Source: Olivibacter domesticus (GTDB taxonomy: Bacteria; Bacteroidota; Bacteroidia; Sphingobacteriales; Sphingobacteriaceae). Taken from it: 64,000 bases of DNA. The stretch is taken from contig NZ_FOAF01000002.1 of assembly GCF_900109575.1 (NCBI RefSeq), positions 806,001 to 870,000 of the forward strand. Reading direction: 5' to 3'. Shown here piece by piece: positions 23,904 to 31,805 of the stretch; the stretch's first letter is position 1, and the number at the start of each line of letters is the position of its first letter. A program made the position numbers and the translations under genes. Below the pieces are notes generated by a model. It was not told the origin of the DNA and did no database searches. It saw nothing but the letters and a program-made list of their open reading frames with translations.

Positions 23904-26687
23904 ATGAGCAATAATATACATAAAGGATTTTTTTGCCTGCTTTTTTTGTACGGCACCCTCTTCTACATACCCAATTCAAGCATGGCTCAGGAGCAGCATG
24001 CCGAATTTAATGGAGAGCAATTATTGGCCAGGTTTTCGTCCGCAGGCATGACACAGCTGAGCGATCCGCAGGATCCTTATCAATCCAATATCATAGGTAG
24101 AGGACGGGTATGGGGGCGGGTGAAGGCACTTTATCAAATGCATCCGGATGGTGATTGGATAGAACATTATGACTGGGTGGACAGCATGCGGGTGGAATCG
24201 CCCAATCAAATTGTGTATACCGATTACAAGGCAGGTATGCCCATTCAAGTGGAACGGATTTTTACCAAAAGTGGCAAAGGGCTGGATTTAGACATCAAGG
24301 TTCAGACAAAGATGCACTATCCCCTTACACTGGGCGACTTATCTATATTGCTCCCATGGTCGAAACCCAGCGGAGAGGATCCGAAACAAATTTTTGAGCA
24401 AGGATTTTTAAAGCATCAGTTCTTAACGGGCAATGGATCCTATATTTATTTCACCCGTGCAAATGGAAAGGGCCCCTACCTACTATTTTCAGCTAAACCA
24501 GGCACCCGTCTGGAATATTTTGAAAGCGAAGGTGGCCAATATCGGGTGTTTGTCCATTCGGCCGTTGCGGCCGCTAAGGTAAAGGAAGGTAGCTGGCGAT
24601 TGGAAAATACCTCTGCCCATCTGAACGGAGTACAGCAGGAAGGCCACAGCCGCGAATATGGCTTTCATATGGAGTGGGTAAACAGTTACGAAGAACTCCG
24701 CAACATATTAGTAGAACAAGGACTGATCGATATCCGCGTAAGCCCAGGTATGACCTTGCCCACCGGATGGAACGGTCGCTTTGCCCTGCGTACCAAAGCG
24801 GTCATCGATTCCATCGTTCCCGAGTTTAAGGAACACACGCAGCTGCGTTCACGCTCTACAGCCATTCCTCAACAACATCTCTATGAAGTGAACTTTGCGC
24901 GGCTAGGCGAAAATAAACTTACGATCTATTATAACCATGGTGAGCAGCAGATCATGGAATTTTTTGTAACCGAAGCGCTGAAAACCTTGATCGAAAAAAG
25001 GACTGCTTTTATCACACAGCAGCAACAACATCGCGATCCTTCAAAATGGTATAATGGTCTGTATTCCATCTGGGACATGAAAAACAAAGTACTCCGTGGC
25101 CCTGATAATACAGACGGATTTGATTTCTGGTGGGGTTATGTACTCGCCAGTGACGACCCAGCTTTGTGCAAAGCACCCTTTGTCGCTGCGAAAAATGTTT
25201 ATGATCCGGTAGACCAAGAAATTGCTTCGCTGGAATATTACGTCGAACATTTCCTGTGGGGAGGATTGCAGCGCACAGATAAAGAAACCTATCCTTATGG
25301 CATACATGGCGTACCGAACTGGCATGAGGCACGCGATAGCGCTCTTCGTCTTCGCTCTAGGGATTACAATCTCGATAAAGTAAAAGTATGGCGGGCCTAT
25401 GATTATCCCCATATTTTCATGCTGTATTACCATCTTTTCCAAATTGCGGAATACTATCCAGACAAAGTAAAGTATTTAGATGCTGCGGCCTATCTAGAAA
25501 GAGCTTATCAAACCGCCAGAGCCTATTTTACATATCCTTATGAAATCAATTCCTGGTACGACACCTATAAATGGGGTTGTTATAATGAGCTGGTGCTGGT
25601 TCCGCTGATGGCCGATCTTGAGCGATATGGAAGAACAGCAGCAGCCCAATGGCTCCGGAACGAATGGGAGAAAAAAGTGAAGTACTTTGTTTACGATGAC
25701 CCATACCCCTACCGTTCCGAATATAGTATAGATCGTACCGCTTTCGAATCAAGCTATGCCTTTGCAAAATATGGTGTAGTTACGCAGATGAAGCCCGATC
25801 AAAAACTCTGGTATGATCGCAATCTGCATAAATGGTATTCCCATCCCGAAGTATCTCCAAAAGATAGCCGTAAATTTATGGACGAACAATTATGGGCTGG
25901 GCTTGCCGTAAGGGGCTGGCTTACCCCCTCTTACTATGCCCTAGGATCGGACGACTCTGAAGGCGGGGGATTGAGCTATATGGCACGAATGGGCGGTTGG
26001 AGCATTCTGGACTATGGCATTCATTTCGCTGAAAAACCCTGGGATTGGCTACAATTGGGCTACGCATCTTATTTAAGCTCCTATGCCCTGATCAATTCAG
26101 GCACACCCGAAAGCAACTACGGCTATTGGTATCCAGGCAAGGAAAATGATGGTGCTACAGGATGGGCCTTCAACACGAAGAAGTATGGCCGCATCTGGCT
26201 CAAAGATCGCAGCGTACCGAGAGGTCCCTGGAACTACGATGGTGAAATCGATCTCGGAAATGGAGCCATCATGCGGATGGCCGCAACCTTGATTGCCAAC
26301 GATCCATTGTTCGGCTGGATAGGCTATGGAGGAAACCTGGAAGAGCATAAGCAACAGCTGCATATCGTTCCCCAGGATGGCTTAAATATTCGCTTTGGCA
26401 TTTTCACCGGGCAGCAGAGACTGATGGTAGAATTGAGTAGGGACCGCTTCGCCGAAGCGCCCATTATCACAGATAAAAATGTTAAGCAGATAAAATTACA
26501 GGTCGATAATATCAGCGGAACGCTTCATACCTTCGACCTGAAGCTGACTGGCACCGCTGGCTCTTCCTATCAAGTAAACGTGAACGGTAAAAAGTTAACT
26601 TCCCTTAAACTCGACGAAGGGAGAGAAAGCATTGTACCCATTCAACTTTCAGAAAAAGGAGCATCCATTGAATTGCTAAAAAACTAA
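23904..26687 (+). CDS. DUF5695 domain secreted glycosidase-like protein
   Basis: A protein of about 927 residues. I prefer ATG 23904 over 23877 because it gives a standard signal peptide (MSNNIHKGFFCLLFLYGTLF, cleavage near SMAQ). The N-terminal half is beta-rich, like a substrate-binding sandwich. From about residue 370 it is helical and aromatic-rich, with YNGLYSIWDMKNKVLRGPDN, FDFWWGYVLASDDPALCKAP and INSWYDTYKWGCYNELVLVP. This suggests an (alpha/alpha)6 toroid like many glycosidases and lyases. It matches what I recall of DUF5695 proteins. Catalytic residues and substrate are unknown. It is a solitary gene with its own promoter and no adjacent SusCD pair. Confidence 0.7.
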   Translation: MSNNIHKGFFCLLFLYGTLFYIPNSSMAQEQHAEFNGEQLLARFSSAGMTQLSDPQDPYQSNIIGRGRVWGRVKALYQMHPDGDWIEHYDWVDSMRVESPNQIVYTDYKAGMPIQVERIFTKSGKGLDLDIKVQTKMHYPLTLGDLSILLPWSKPSGEDPKQIFEQGFLKHQFLTGNGSYIYFTRANGKGPYLLFSAKPGTRLEYFESEGGQYRVFVHSAVAAAKVKEGSWRLENTSAHLNGVQQEGHSREYGFHMEWVNSYEELRNILVEQGLIDIRVSPGMTLPTGWNGRFALRTKAVIDSIVPEFKEHTQLRSRSTAIPQQHLYEVNFARLGENKLTIYYNHGEQQIMEFFVTEALKTLIEKRTAFITQQQQHRDPSKWYNGLYSIWDMKNKVLRGPDNTDGFDFWWGYVLASDDPALCKAPFVAAKNVYDPVDQEIASLEYYVEHFLWGGLQRTDKETYPYGIHGVPNWHEARDSALRLRSRDYNLDKVKVWRAYDYPHIFMLYYHLFQIAEYYPDKVKYLDAAAYLERAYQTARAYFTYPYEINSWYDTYKWGCYNELVLVPLMADLERYGRTAAAQWLRNEWEKKVKYFVYDDPYPYRSEYSIDRTAFESSYAFAKYGVVTQMKPDQKLWYDRNLHKWYSHPEVSPKDSRKFMDEQLWAGLAVRGWLTPSYYALGSDDSEGGGLSYMARMGGWSILDYGIHFAEKPWDWLQLGYASYLSSYALINSGTPESNYGYWYPGKENDGATGWAFNTKKYGRIWLKDRSVPRGPWNYDGEIDLGNGAIMRMAATLIANDPLFGWIGYGGNLEEHKQQLHIVPQDGLNIRFGIFTGQQRLMVELSRDRFAEAPIITDKNVKQIKLQVDNISGTLHTFDLKLTGTAGSSYQVNVNGKKLTSLKLDEGRESIVPIQLSEKGASIELLKN

Positions 26688-26848
26688 ATGTCGAGATATC
26701 GCAAAATGGACCTTTCGACTACGTTCAAGACAACGACCCATAACTGAAACAATAAACTTGTTAATCTCACAATTTTATATGAAATTTATATCCTGTTCCA
26801 GTGCCTACTGTCACGATACATGAAAAAGAACCATTTACCTTAAAATCG

Positions 26849-27271
26849 TCACATCATTACAATTACTAAGCACAGCAGGCTCAAAAGTAAACATAGCGGG
26901 GAATAAAGTGAAGTATCCCTTTTACCGAATTCCGTATCGTTAATTCTTTTGAAAAAGCCGATATATTTAAAGTCTCCTATAGCCCGTAATCCAAAGATGA
27001 AGGCCGTCCCCCAGAGGCCCCAAGTAACGATTGTTTGAGATACAAAAAGCCTGAGCATACCTATACCCATGAATGTATTGGCCGTACACAACAAAAGAAA
27101 TAATCCTACCAATAGGCAGTCCACTGGCCCCGGCTGAATCCGTTTAACCCCTTTTCTATCCGTAGGAATCGCTGAGTCCTTTCCCCAATCGCCCCCGAAT
27201 GCCCAATAAAAATGTATAAAAGCAATGGTTACAAGTACCACACCGATAATAAATCCCGCTATCAGTTTCAT
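26849..27271 (-). CDS. DUF3995 membrane protein
   Basis: A 140-residue protein with four predicted membrane helices. The family pattern is AFIHFYWAFGGDWGKDSAIP near the N-terminus, then LLLCTANTFMGIGML and GLRAIGDFKYIGFFKRINDT. Function of DUF3995 is unknown. Its start overlaps by 4 bases the end of a short upstream frame (27268-27477) that looks like the tail of a flavoprotein monooxygenase. It may once have been the second gene of an operon with that enzyme. Confidence 0.85.
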   Translation of the reverse strand: MKLIAGFIIGVVLVTIAFIHFYWAFGGDWGKDSAIPTDRKGVKRIQPGPVDCLLVGLFLLLCTANTFMGIGMLRLFVSQTIVTWGLWGTAFIFGLRAIGDFKYIGFFKRINDTEFGKRDTSLYSPLCLLLSLLCLVIVMM

Positions 27272-27477
27272 AAGTTATAATCCAAGGCACACAACCGTAT
27301 CATTCGCTTTTCGCCGATACGATTGGGCGTCATTTTCATTAATTTGTTTCTAAAATATATTCCCAAGTTATTATTCAGTTGTGAAATCTTACCGATCGCC
27401 CAGCTATCATTCGTTACCATATGGGCCTTTTTCATTCGTAGAGAAAGGTATTTATCCAGCGCTTCGGAAGCGACCAA
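27268..27477 (-). pseudogene. Probable C-terminal remnant of a FAD-dependent monooxygenase
   Basis: The frame starts with TTG and has a stop two codons further upstream. It encodes about 69 residues including LDKYLSLRMKKAHMVTNDSW, AIGKISQLNNNLGIYFRNKL and MKMTPNRIGEKRM. This resembles the tail of Bacteroidota flavoprotein monooxygenases (LRKKKAH..SW.iGK..N.l...R). The FAD- and substrate-binding parts are absent. The upstream 27490-27677 stretch is open in another frame but has no motif I recognise, so it may be further decayed sequence. The ending overlaps the DUF3995 start by 4 bases, as in an operon. Family assignment is from memory of the tail pattern only. Confidence 0.4.
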
Positions 27478-27679
27478 ATTAAGTATATTTCAGGGAATGC
27501 AAAAGAACGACTAGCTGTAAGTACCATATTGATATGCCCTGATGGTATTATTGCCCGGGCTTCTGACCAGGACCTAAATTGTAACCGACTCCAAAAGGCT
27601 GCCGCTTGCTGGTTTGTCAACTGACCCTGGCTGTTTCGGCTGATCGCGATCTGTAAAAAACAAACGCGCCGAAGCAAAA

Positions 27680-27712
27680 AAAGGTCTTCAACCGGGGAGA
27701 TTGAAGACCTTT
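27680..27712 (-). terminator. Strong intrinsic terminator at the end of a short leader
   Basis: AAAGGTCTTCAA (27680-27691) and TTGAAGACCTTT (27701-27712) are a perfect 12-bp inverted repeat with a 9-base loop. On the minus strand it is followed by a T-run and then GC. A -7 box lies only 34 bases upstream (27746-27753), so transcription would make a very short terminated RNA, as in an attenuator. Confidence 0.8.
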
Positions 27713-27745
27713 ACTAACCAATTATAAACCTCAATTATGATGATA

Positions 27746-27788
27746 CAAAGATAGTGTACAATCAACACTTTGACATCAACACTTTGAC
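27746..27788 (-). promoter_or_regulatory. Minus-strand promoter with tandem 14-bp repeats
   Basis: TATCTTTG (27746-27753 on the minus strand) fits the -7 consensus. Directly upstream, ATCAACACTTTGAC occurs twice in perfect tandem (27761-27774 and 27775-27788, plus-strand reading), across the expected -33 region. The transcript would run into the terminator at 27680-27712. Confidence 0.5.
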
Positions 27789-27900
27789 AAATATTTTTTA
27801 TCGATTTGATATTTGCATGACAAAAACGACTCAATAAGATTGTCGTAAATGCACCCTATTATTGCCCGTTCCAGCCCCCACCACCTACAGAAATGAAAGT

Positions 27901-27908
27901 TACCTTTG
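27901..27908 (+). promoter_or_regulatory. -7 promoter box of the alpha/beta hydrolase gene
   Basis: TACCTTTG fits TAnnTTTG, 25 bases before the ATG at 27933. The -33 element is not clear. Confidence 0.5.
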
Positions 27909-27932
27909 TTTAATAAAAATTAGACATAAACA

Positions 27933-28808
27933 ATGAAAACAATAGCAAAACCTATCTTAGCGATATTGATCGTATTGACACAGACACTGCATATGGATCT
28001 ATATGCCCAGACCAAAACCGGTTATGCGCCGGTAAACGGTTTAAAGATGTACTACGAAGTACACGGCGAGGGTACACCGCTGGTACTGATCCACGGTTCT
28101 TTCATGACTATTCCCGACAATTGGGAGCAAGTTATCCCGCTTTTTAAAAATAGGAAGATTATCGTAGCCGAGATGCAAGGCCATGGGCGCACAGCCGACA
28201 TTCCCCGTCAATTCAGCTATGAGGCCATGGCCGATGACATTAGCGCATTATTGAAACACTTGCAGATCGACAGTGCCGACGTACTCGGATACAGCATGGG
28301 AGGCGGTGTTGCCTTTCAAATGGGTATCCGCCATCCGCAGCAGGTAAAAAAACTAGTGATCCTATCCGGTGCCTACAAAAACGATGGCTGGTGGCCAGAA
28401 GTAGAAAAATCGTTCGCTACCATTGACGCATCGATGTTTAAAGGATCACCCATTGAAGAAGCATATAATAAGCTGTCTCCGCATCCCGAAAAATTCGATG
28501 CCTTTATACAAAAGACCATGAGTCCGGATTTAAAGCCATACGACTGGACGGAAGACGTACGCAAAATGAATGTCCCCATTTTCTTGGTGATAGGCGACTC
28601 CGATGGTATCCGTTATGAACATGCCAACGACCTAATGCGTATGAAAGGCGGTGCTAAAATGGGCGATTTCGGAGAAATGTCTAGCTCCAGAATGGCCGTA
28701 TTACCAGGCACAACCCATATCGGCATGATGATGCGAACAAACTGGTGGATACCGATGACGGAAGACTTTCTCGATGGCAAACAAGTGCCCAATCCCTTTG
28801 CCGAATAG
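27933..28808 (+). CDS. Exported alpha/beta hydrolase
   Basis: A 291-residue protein with a signal peptide (to about residue 26, DLYAQ). The alpha/beta-hydrolase fold is shown by LVLIHGSFMTIPDNWEQVIP (oxyanion region), the nucleophile elbow LGYSMGGG with Ser121, the acid in FLVIGDSDGIRYEH and the catalytic His in PGTTHIGMM. Members cleave esters or similar bonds; the substrate is unknown. It has its own promoter and is followed by a hairpin, so it is probably transcribed alone. The length is normal and the triad complete. Confidence 0.9.
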   Translation: MKTIAKPILAILIVLTQTLHMDLYAQTKTGYAPVNGLKMYYEVHGEGTPLVLIHGSFMTIPDNWEQVIPLFKNRKIIVAEMQGHGRTADIPRQFSYEAMADDISALLKHLQIDSADVLGYSMGGGVAFQMGIRHPQQVKKLVILSGAYKNDGWWPEVEKSFATIDASMFKGSPIEEAYNKLSPHPEKFDAFIQKTMSPDLKPYDWTEDVRKMNVPIFLVIGDSDGIRYEHANDLMRMKGGAKMGDFGEMSSSRMAVLPGTTHIGMMMRTNWWIPMTEDFLDGKQVPNPFAE

Positions 28809-28855
28809 CTATAAACTTCAGGAAACTTCCTCTTTTAGGGAGTCTTTGCCCTCAA

Positions 28856-28888
28856 GATAGCAATAAGCTTATTAAGCTCATTGCTATC
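28856..28888 (+). terminator. Hairpin downstream of the alpha/beta hydrolase
   Basis: GATAGCAAT (28856-28864) pairs with ATTGCTATC (28880-28888), and an inner AGCTT/AAGCT pair extends the stem. No clear T-run follows. It lies 47 bases after the stop codon. Confidence 0.55.
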
Positions 28889-28895
28889 TATTGGC

Positions 28896-28903
28896 TATCT
28901 TTG
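28896..28903 (+). promoter_or_regulatory. -7 promoter box of the GNAT gene
   Basis: TATCTTTG fits TAnnTTTG, 45 bases before ATG 28949 and just after the hairpin at 28856-28888. Confidence 0.45.
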
Positions 28904-28948
28904 CAAAACATTAGTGGCCATTTTAAAAGCCTTATACGTCTTAAAAGA

Positions 28949-29476
28949 ATGACAATGAATCAGGTAATAATTAGCAAAGCATCCTTTAATGAACTAGAAA
29001 CCATCCAGCAACTTGGCAGAGAAACTTTTTCTGAGACGTTTGCGCAAAGCAATACGGCAGCAGATATGAAAAGGTATCTAGAAGAAAACTTCAATGAGCA
29101 CAAAGTGAGAACAGAACTAAGTAATCCAGATTCCATTTTTTTTATTGCTTGGGAAGATGAAAAGGCTGTCGGTTATCTAAAAGTAAATTCCGGAAACGCA
29201 CAGACAGAAATACAGGATCATACTGCGCTGGAAATCGAACGTATTTATGTAAGAAGTAGCCATCATGGCAAAAAGGTTGGACAGCTTCTTTATGAAAAAG
29301 CACTGGAAATAGCCGAAGATCAAAATAAATCTTACGTTTGGTTGGGTGTATGGGAAGAAAATCCACGAGCTATAAGATTTTATGAAAAGAACGGGTTTGT
29401 TACTTTTGACAAGCATATTTTCAAAATGGGCAATGATGAACAAACGGATATTATGATGAAAAAAAACTTAGGATAA
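28949..29476 (+). CDS. GNAT family N-acetyltransferase
   Basis: A 175-residue acetyltransferase. I start at ATG 28949 (MTMNQVIISKASFNELETIQ) because the longer frame begins inside the hydrolase gene. The GNAT core is visible as EIERIYVRSSHHGKKVGQLL, with the acetyl-CoA loop SSHHGKKVG. VWLGVWEENPRAIRFYEKNG with FV after it is motif B. Members transfer acetyl groups from acetyl-CoA to amines such as amino acids, polyamines or antibiotics. The acceptor cannot be predicted. A -7 box at 28896 suggests an independent transcript. Confidence 0.9.
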   Translation: MTMNQVIISKASFNELETIQQLGRETFSETFAQSNTAADMKRYLEENFNEHKVRTELSNPDSIFFIAWEDEKAVGYLKVNSGNAQTEIQDHTALEIERIYVRSSHHGKKVGQLLYEKALEIAEDQNKSYVWLGVWEENPRAIRFYEKNGFVTFDKHIFKMGNDEQTDIMMKKNLG

Positions 29477-29611
29477 AAGACACATCGGCTTTCAAGCTAT
29501 CAAAGCAGCAACAGCGAATCCTGTAAATAGCCTTCGGAATGAGTAAGAGGTTTCTCCTGAACTAATACTGAATAGCGTTCGGAAATAATTGATTTCTGAT
29601 CTTATAAAAAG

Positions 29612-30043
29612 TTAATCACCATCAAAATCGGATGATTTTCGTGGATAGTTGCGGGAAGATATTTTTTTGAAAGTGCTATCTAATTTAATTGCTTCTTTTA
29701 AAAGTTTTTTTATTGGCTTTTCATCAATTTCGGCTGCTGTCTCGTAAATTTTATAAAAAATCTGCTTGTTAGTTCCATGCGACAAAAAGCGATCCTGGTC
29801 ATTTAATTTGTACCCGTACCAAAAACCTAAAAGAACTCCTTTTTTAACACCCCCTCTCGGAACAGTAGAGGGCCAGATAATACATATACCTTTGTTGCCA
29901 TAAAAAAATGGAACATTATAGGATATTTTCTCTTTACAATATTCAGGAAGTGTTTCAATTATGATCTGTCGCAGAACATCTACGATTATTTTTTCTTCTT
30001 CGGGAAGAACAACAAATAAATCTACAAGATTTCTAATTTTCAT
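29612..30043 (-). CDS. DUF1801 domain protein
   Basis: A 143-residue cytosolic protein. ETLPEYCKEKISYNVPFFYG with the following WPS segment is the core of the DUF1801/YdhG-like fold, here in a form with VLLGFWYGYKLNDQDRFL. These small proteins resemble the YjbR/CyaY-like fold; the function is unknown. The gene stands alone. The region after its start (30044-30414) has no gene I can support. Confidence 0.75.
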   Translation of the reverse strand: MKIRNLVDLFVVLPEEEKIIVDVLRQIIIETLPEYCKEKISYNVPFFYGNKGICIIWPSTVPRGGVKKGVLLGFWYGYKLNDQDRFLSHGTNKQIFYKIYETAAEIDEKPIKKLLKEAIKLDSTFKKISSRNYPRKSSDFDGD

Positions 30044-30414
30044 CTGTATATAATTATTGATATATTGTTTATTTATGGCGGTATCAATGAGATCGCTTCG
30101 CTAAGTTTGCTTTTTAAAGGTGATGAGGTTATCATGATTTATTTTTCACTTTTTGTATGTTTTTCAGCTGCGTTCAAGAAAGCGCTACGCTTAGTTCATT
30201 CCACTATTTGATAGGCAAATCATAATGGTTTCATATTGTTTAAATTATTGATTTTGTGATCCATTTTTCAGAGGTATCAATAAGGTCCCTACGTATTTTC
30301 TTCAATTGTCAGTAAAATTTGAAAGTTAAATTTGCACTGCCATACACATAAGGGCTTGTCTCTAGCCTTTATTTATCATCACCGGGTTGAAGACTACTAT
30401 CTTGCGTGTATTGC
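30044..30414. other. Intergenic region without a recognisable feature
   Basis: About 371 bases between two minus-strand genes. AT-rich; it must contain the promoter of the DUF1801 gene, but I see no clear box, hairpin or protein-like frame. Confidence 0.5.
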
Positions 30415-30861
30415 TTATCCGTCAATTAATCTTCTATGATAATTTATTTGTCCTAAATGATAAGTCAAATGAGTCGCCAAATGAACTAACATGTATTCGG
30501 TAGATATTTTTTTATCAGATACCAGAATAGGATATTCGCTTGCCAATTCACTTTCATCTAATTTGTCAAGAGATGTCTTAATCACCAGAATCGTCTCATC
30601 AATCTTAGAGAGCAATTCTTTTTGAGGAACATTTTTCAATGAAAACTCTAAATCTCTGTTTCTTATATAACCAGTTTTGCCAATTTCCCTTCCAATGTAA
30701 GTATTAAGGTTACCAATTAAATGTAAACAAAGGTTTCCAGCTGAATTAGAAATATTCTTCTCAATTTTCCAAATATTATCTTCTTTCTTGTATAATTCGA
30801 TTTCACTTCGTAGCTTAAGTAAGTCTCTCGTAAATAATGATTTTAAAGTTTCAATTAACAT
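30415..30861 (-). CDS. DinB/DUF1572-like four-helix protein
   Basis: A 148-residue helical protein of the DinB superfamily (DUF1572 type). The metal-binding histidines typical of the fold appear in NLCLHLIGNLNTYIG and in LVHLATHLTYHLGQINYHRR near the C-terminus. Members include thiol transferases such as bacillithiol transferase-like proteins, but most are uncharacterised. The gene stands alone on the minus strand. Confidence 0.8.
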   Translation of the reverse strand: MLIETLKSLFTRDLLKLRSEIELYKKEDNIWKIEKNISNSAGNLCLHLIGNLNTYIGREIGKTGYIRNRDLEFSLKNVPQKELLSKIDETILVIKTSLDKLDESELASEYPILVSDKKISTEYMLVHLATHLTYHLGQINYHRRLIDG

Positions 30862-31272
30862 TTGCTTAGCTTTTAAATTATTCTTTTATTACAATAACCG
30901 CTCGGTCATAAATTGATATTTTGCTCTCTTGTATTTAAGCGAGCTGCATCAGTTATTAACGCAAATTTAGGATTGTTAAAAATAGCAAACAACAGCACTT
31001 ATTTATGAAAAATTTGTCTTCTATTTGGATTCTTTTATTTTAGCTAGGTCATCGTAGACATAATGTCCACAATATGCATTGTCCATTGCAAATTCAATAG
31101 GGCTATATAAATCCGTTTGTTGTGTTGGCTACGTTCTTGATAATCTCGGGTATCTTCGCGCTATTATTTAAGAAAGGGGTTATTTATCGATCAAAGTTTA
31201 CTATTTATTAAGTTTTTGTTAAATATCTTCATTGTGTTGTATAAAATTGCTTTTACTGATATTTTAGTATTT
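30862..31272. other. Intergenic region before a small lipoprotein gene
   Basis: About 411 AT-rich bases between divergent genes. It holds both promoters, though no clear TAnnTTTG box is seen. A 34-codon open stretch on the minus strand (about 31021-31125) without a start codon could be decayed coding sequence, but I cannot assign it. Confidence 0.45.
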
Positions 31273-31608
31273 ATGAAGAGCAAATTTCCTGTATTGCTTA
31301 TTGTCTTATCGGTGGTTCTTTTTACCAGCTGTGCGGCACTGTTCGCAAAGTATAACCGTTATATGACGGAATGGCAAGGCCACAAGGAAGACGAAGTATA
31401 TCTTGTTTATGGACCGCCGATGAGAGCGCAAGATCTTGAAGATGGTCGCAAGATTATTGCCTACGATTTTGCCTCCAGCGGAGGCGATGCTACCAACTTC
31501 TGTGAAGTAAAGTTCATTTTAGAAGGTGGCATTGTCTCGACCGCCAATTATAGAGGCAATTTCGGAGCTGTAGAACGTTTTGTACGGGGACCGGGAAATG
31601 CTAATTGA
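31273..31608 (+). CDS. Small lipoprotein of unknown function
   Basis: A 111-residue lipoprotein. I start at ATG 31273 because it gives a standard lipoprotein signal (MKSKFPVLLIVLSVVLFTSC, lipid Cys20). The mature part contains EWQGHKEDEVYLVYGPPM and LEDGRKIIAYDF, a pattern seen in small outer-membrane lipoproteins that resemble the SmpA/OmlA fold (YLVYGPP...L.DG). That link is only suggestive. No neighbour indicates a role. Confidence 0.7.
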   Translation: MKSKFPVLLIVLSVVLFTSCAALFAKYNRYMTEWQGHKEDEVYLVYGPPMRAQDLEDGRKIIAYDFASSGGDATNFCEVKFILEGGIVSTANYRGNFGAVERFVRGPGNAN

Positions 31609-31774
31609 TGATTTGCCGATGCTCTATAAACTCATTTGGCACCATCCACTTTTGAGTACACAACAACGATTTATAACCCTAGATAGGGGCTTCACCAACA
31701 TCTCAGCCTTTTGCAGAAAAAACCTATAACGAATAAGTCTGAATGATATCAGCTGTGCTTCGCACACCTTTTTA

Positions 31775-31793
31775 AGGTCACAAAATGTGACCT
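31775..31793. repeat. Short perfect hairpin at the 3' end of the GH127 gene
   Basis: AGGTCACA-aaa-TGTGACCT, an 8-bp perfect stem with a 3-base loop, 13 bases beyond the GH127 stop. No T-run follows on either strand. It could be a weak terminator or protein-binding palindrome. Confidence 0.45.
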
Positions 31794-31805
31794 CCGCTTC
31801 CAGAC

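Noticed and set aside
28373-28579. Minus-strand frame inside the alpha/beta hydrolase gene and similar antisense frames elsewhere
   Set aside because: These are shadows of real genes; they lack motifs and start signals.
31021-31125. 34-codon minus-strand stretch ending in FAMDNAYCGHYVYDDLAKIK
   Set aside because: No plausible start near its beginning and no family that I recognise; could be chance or a relic.
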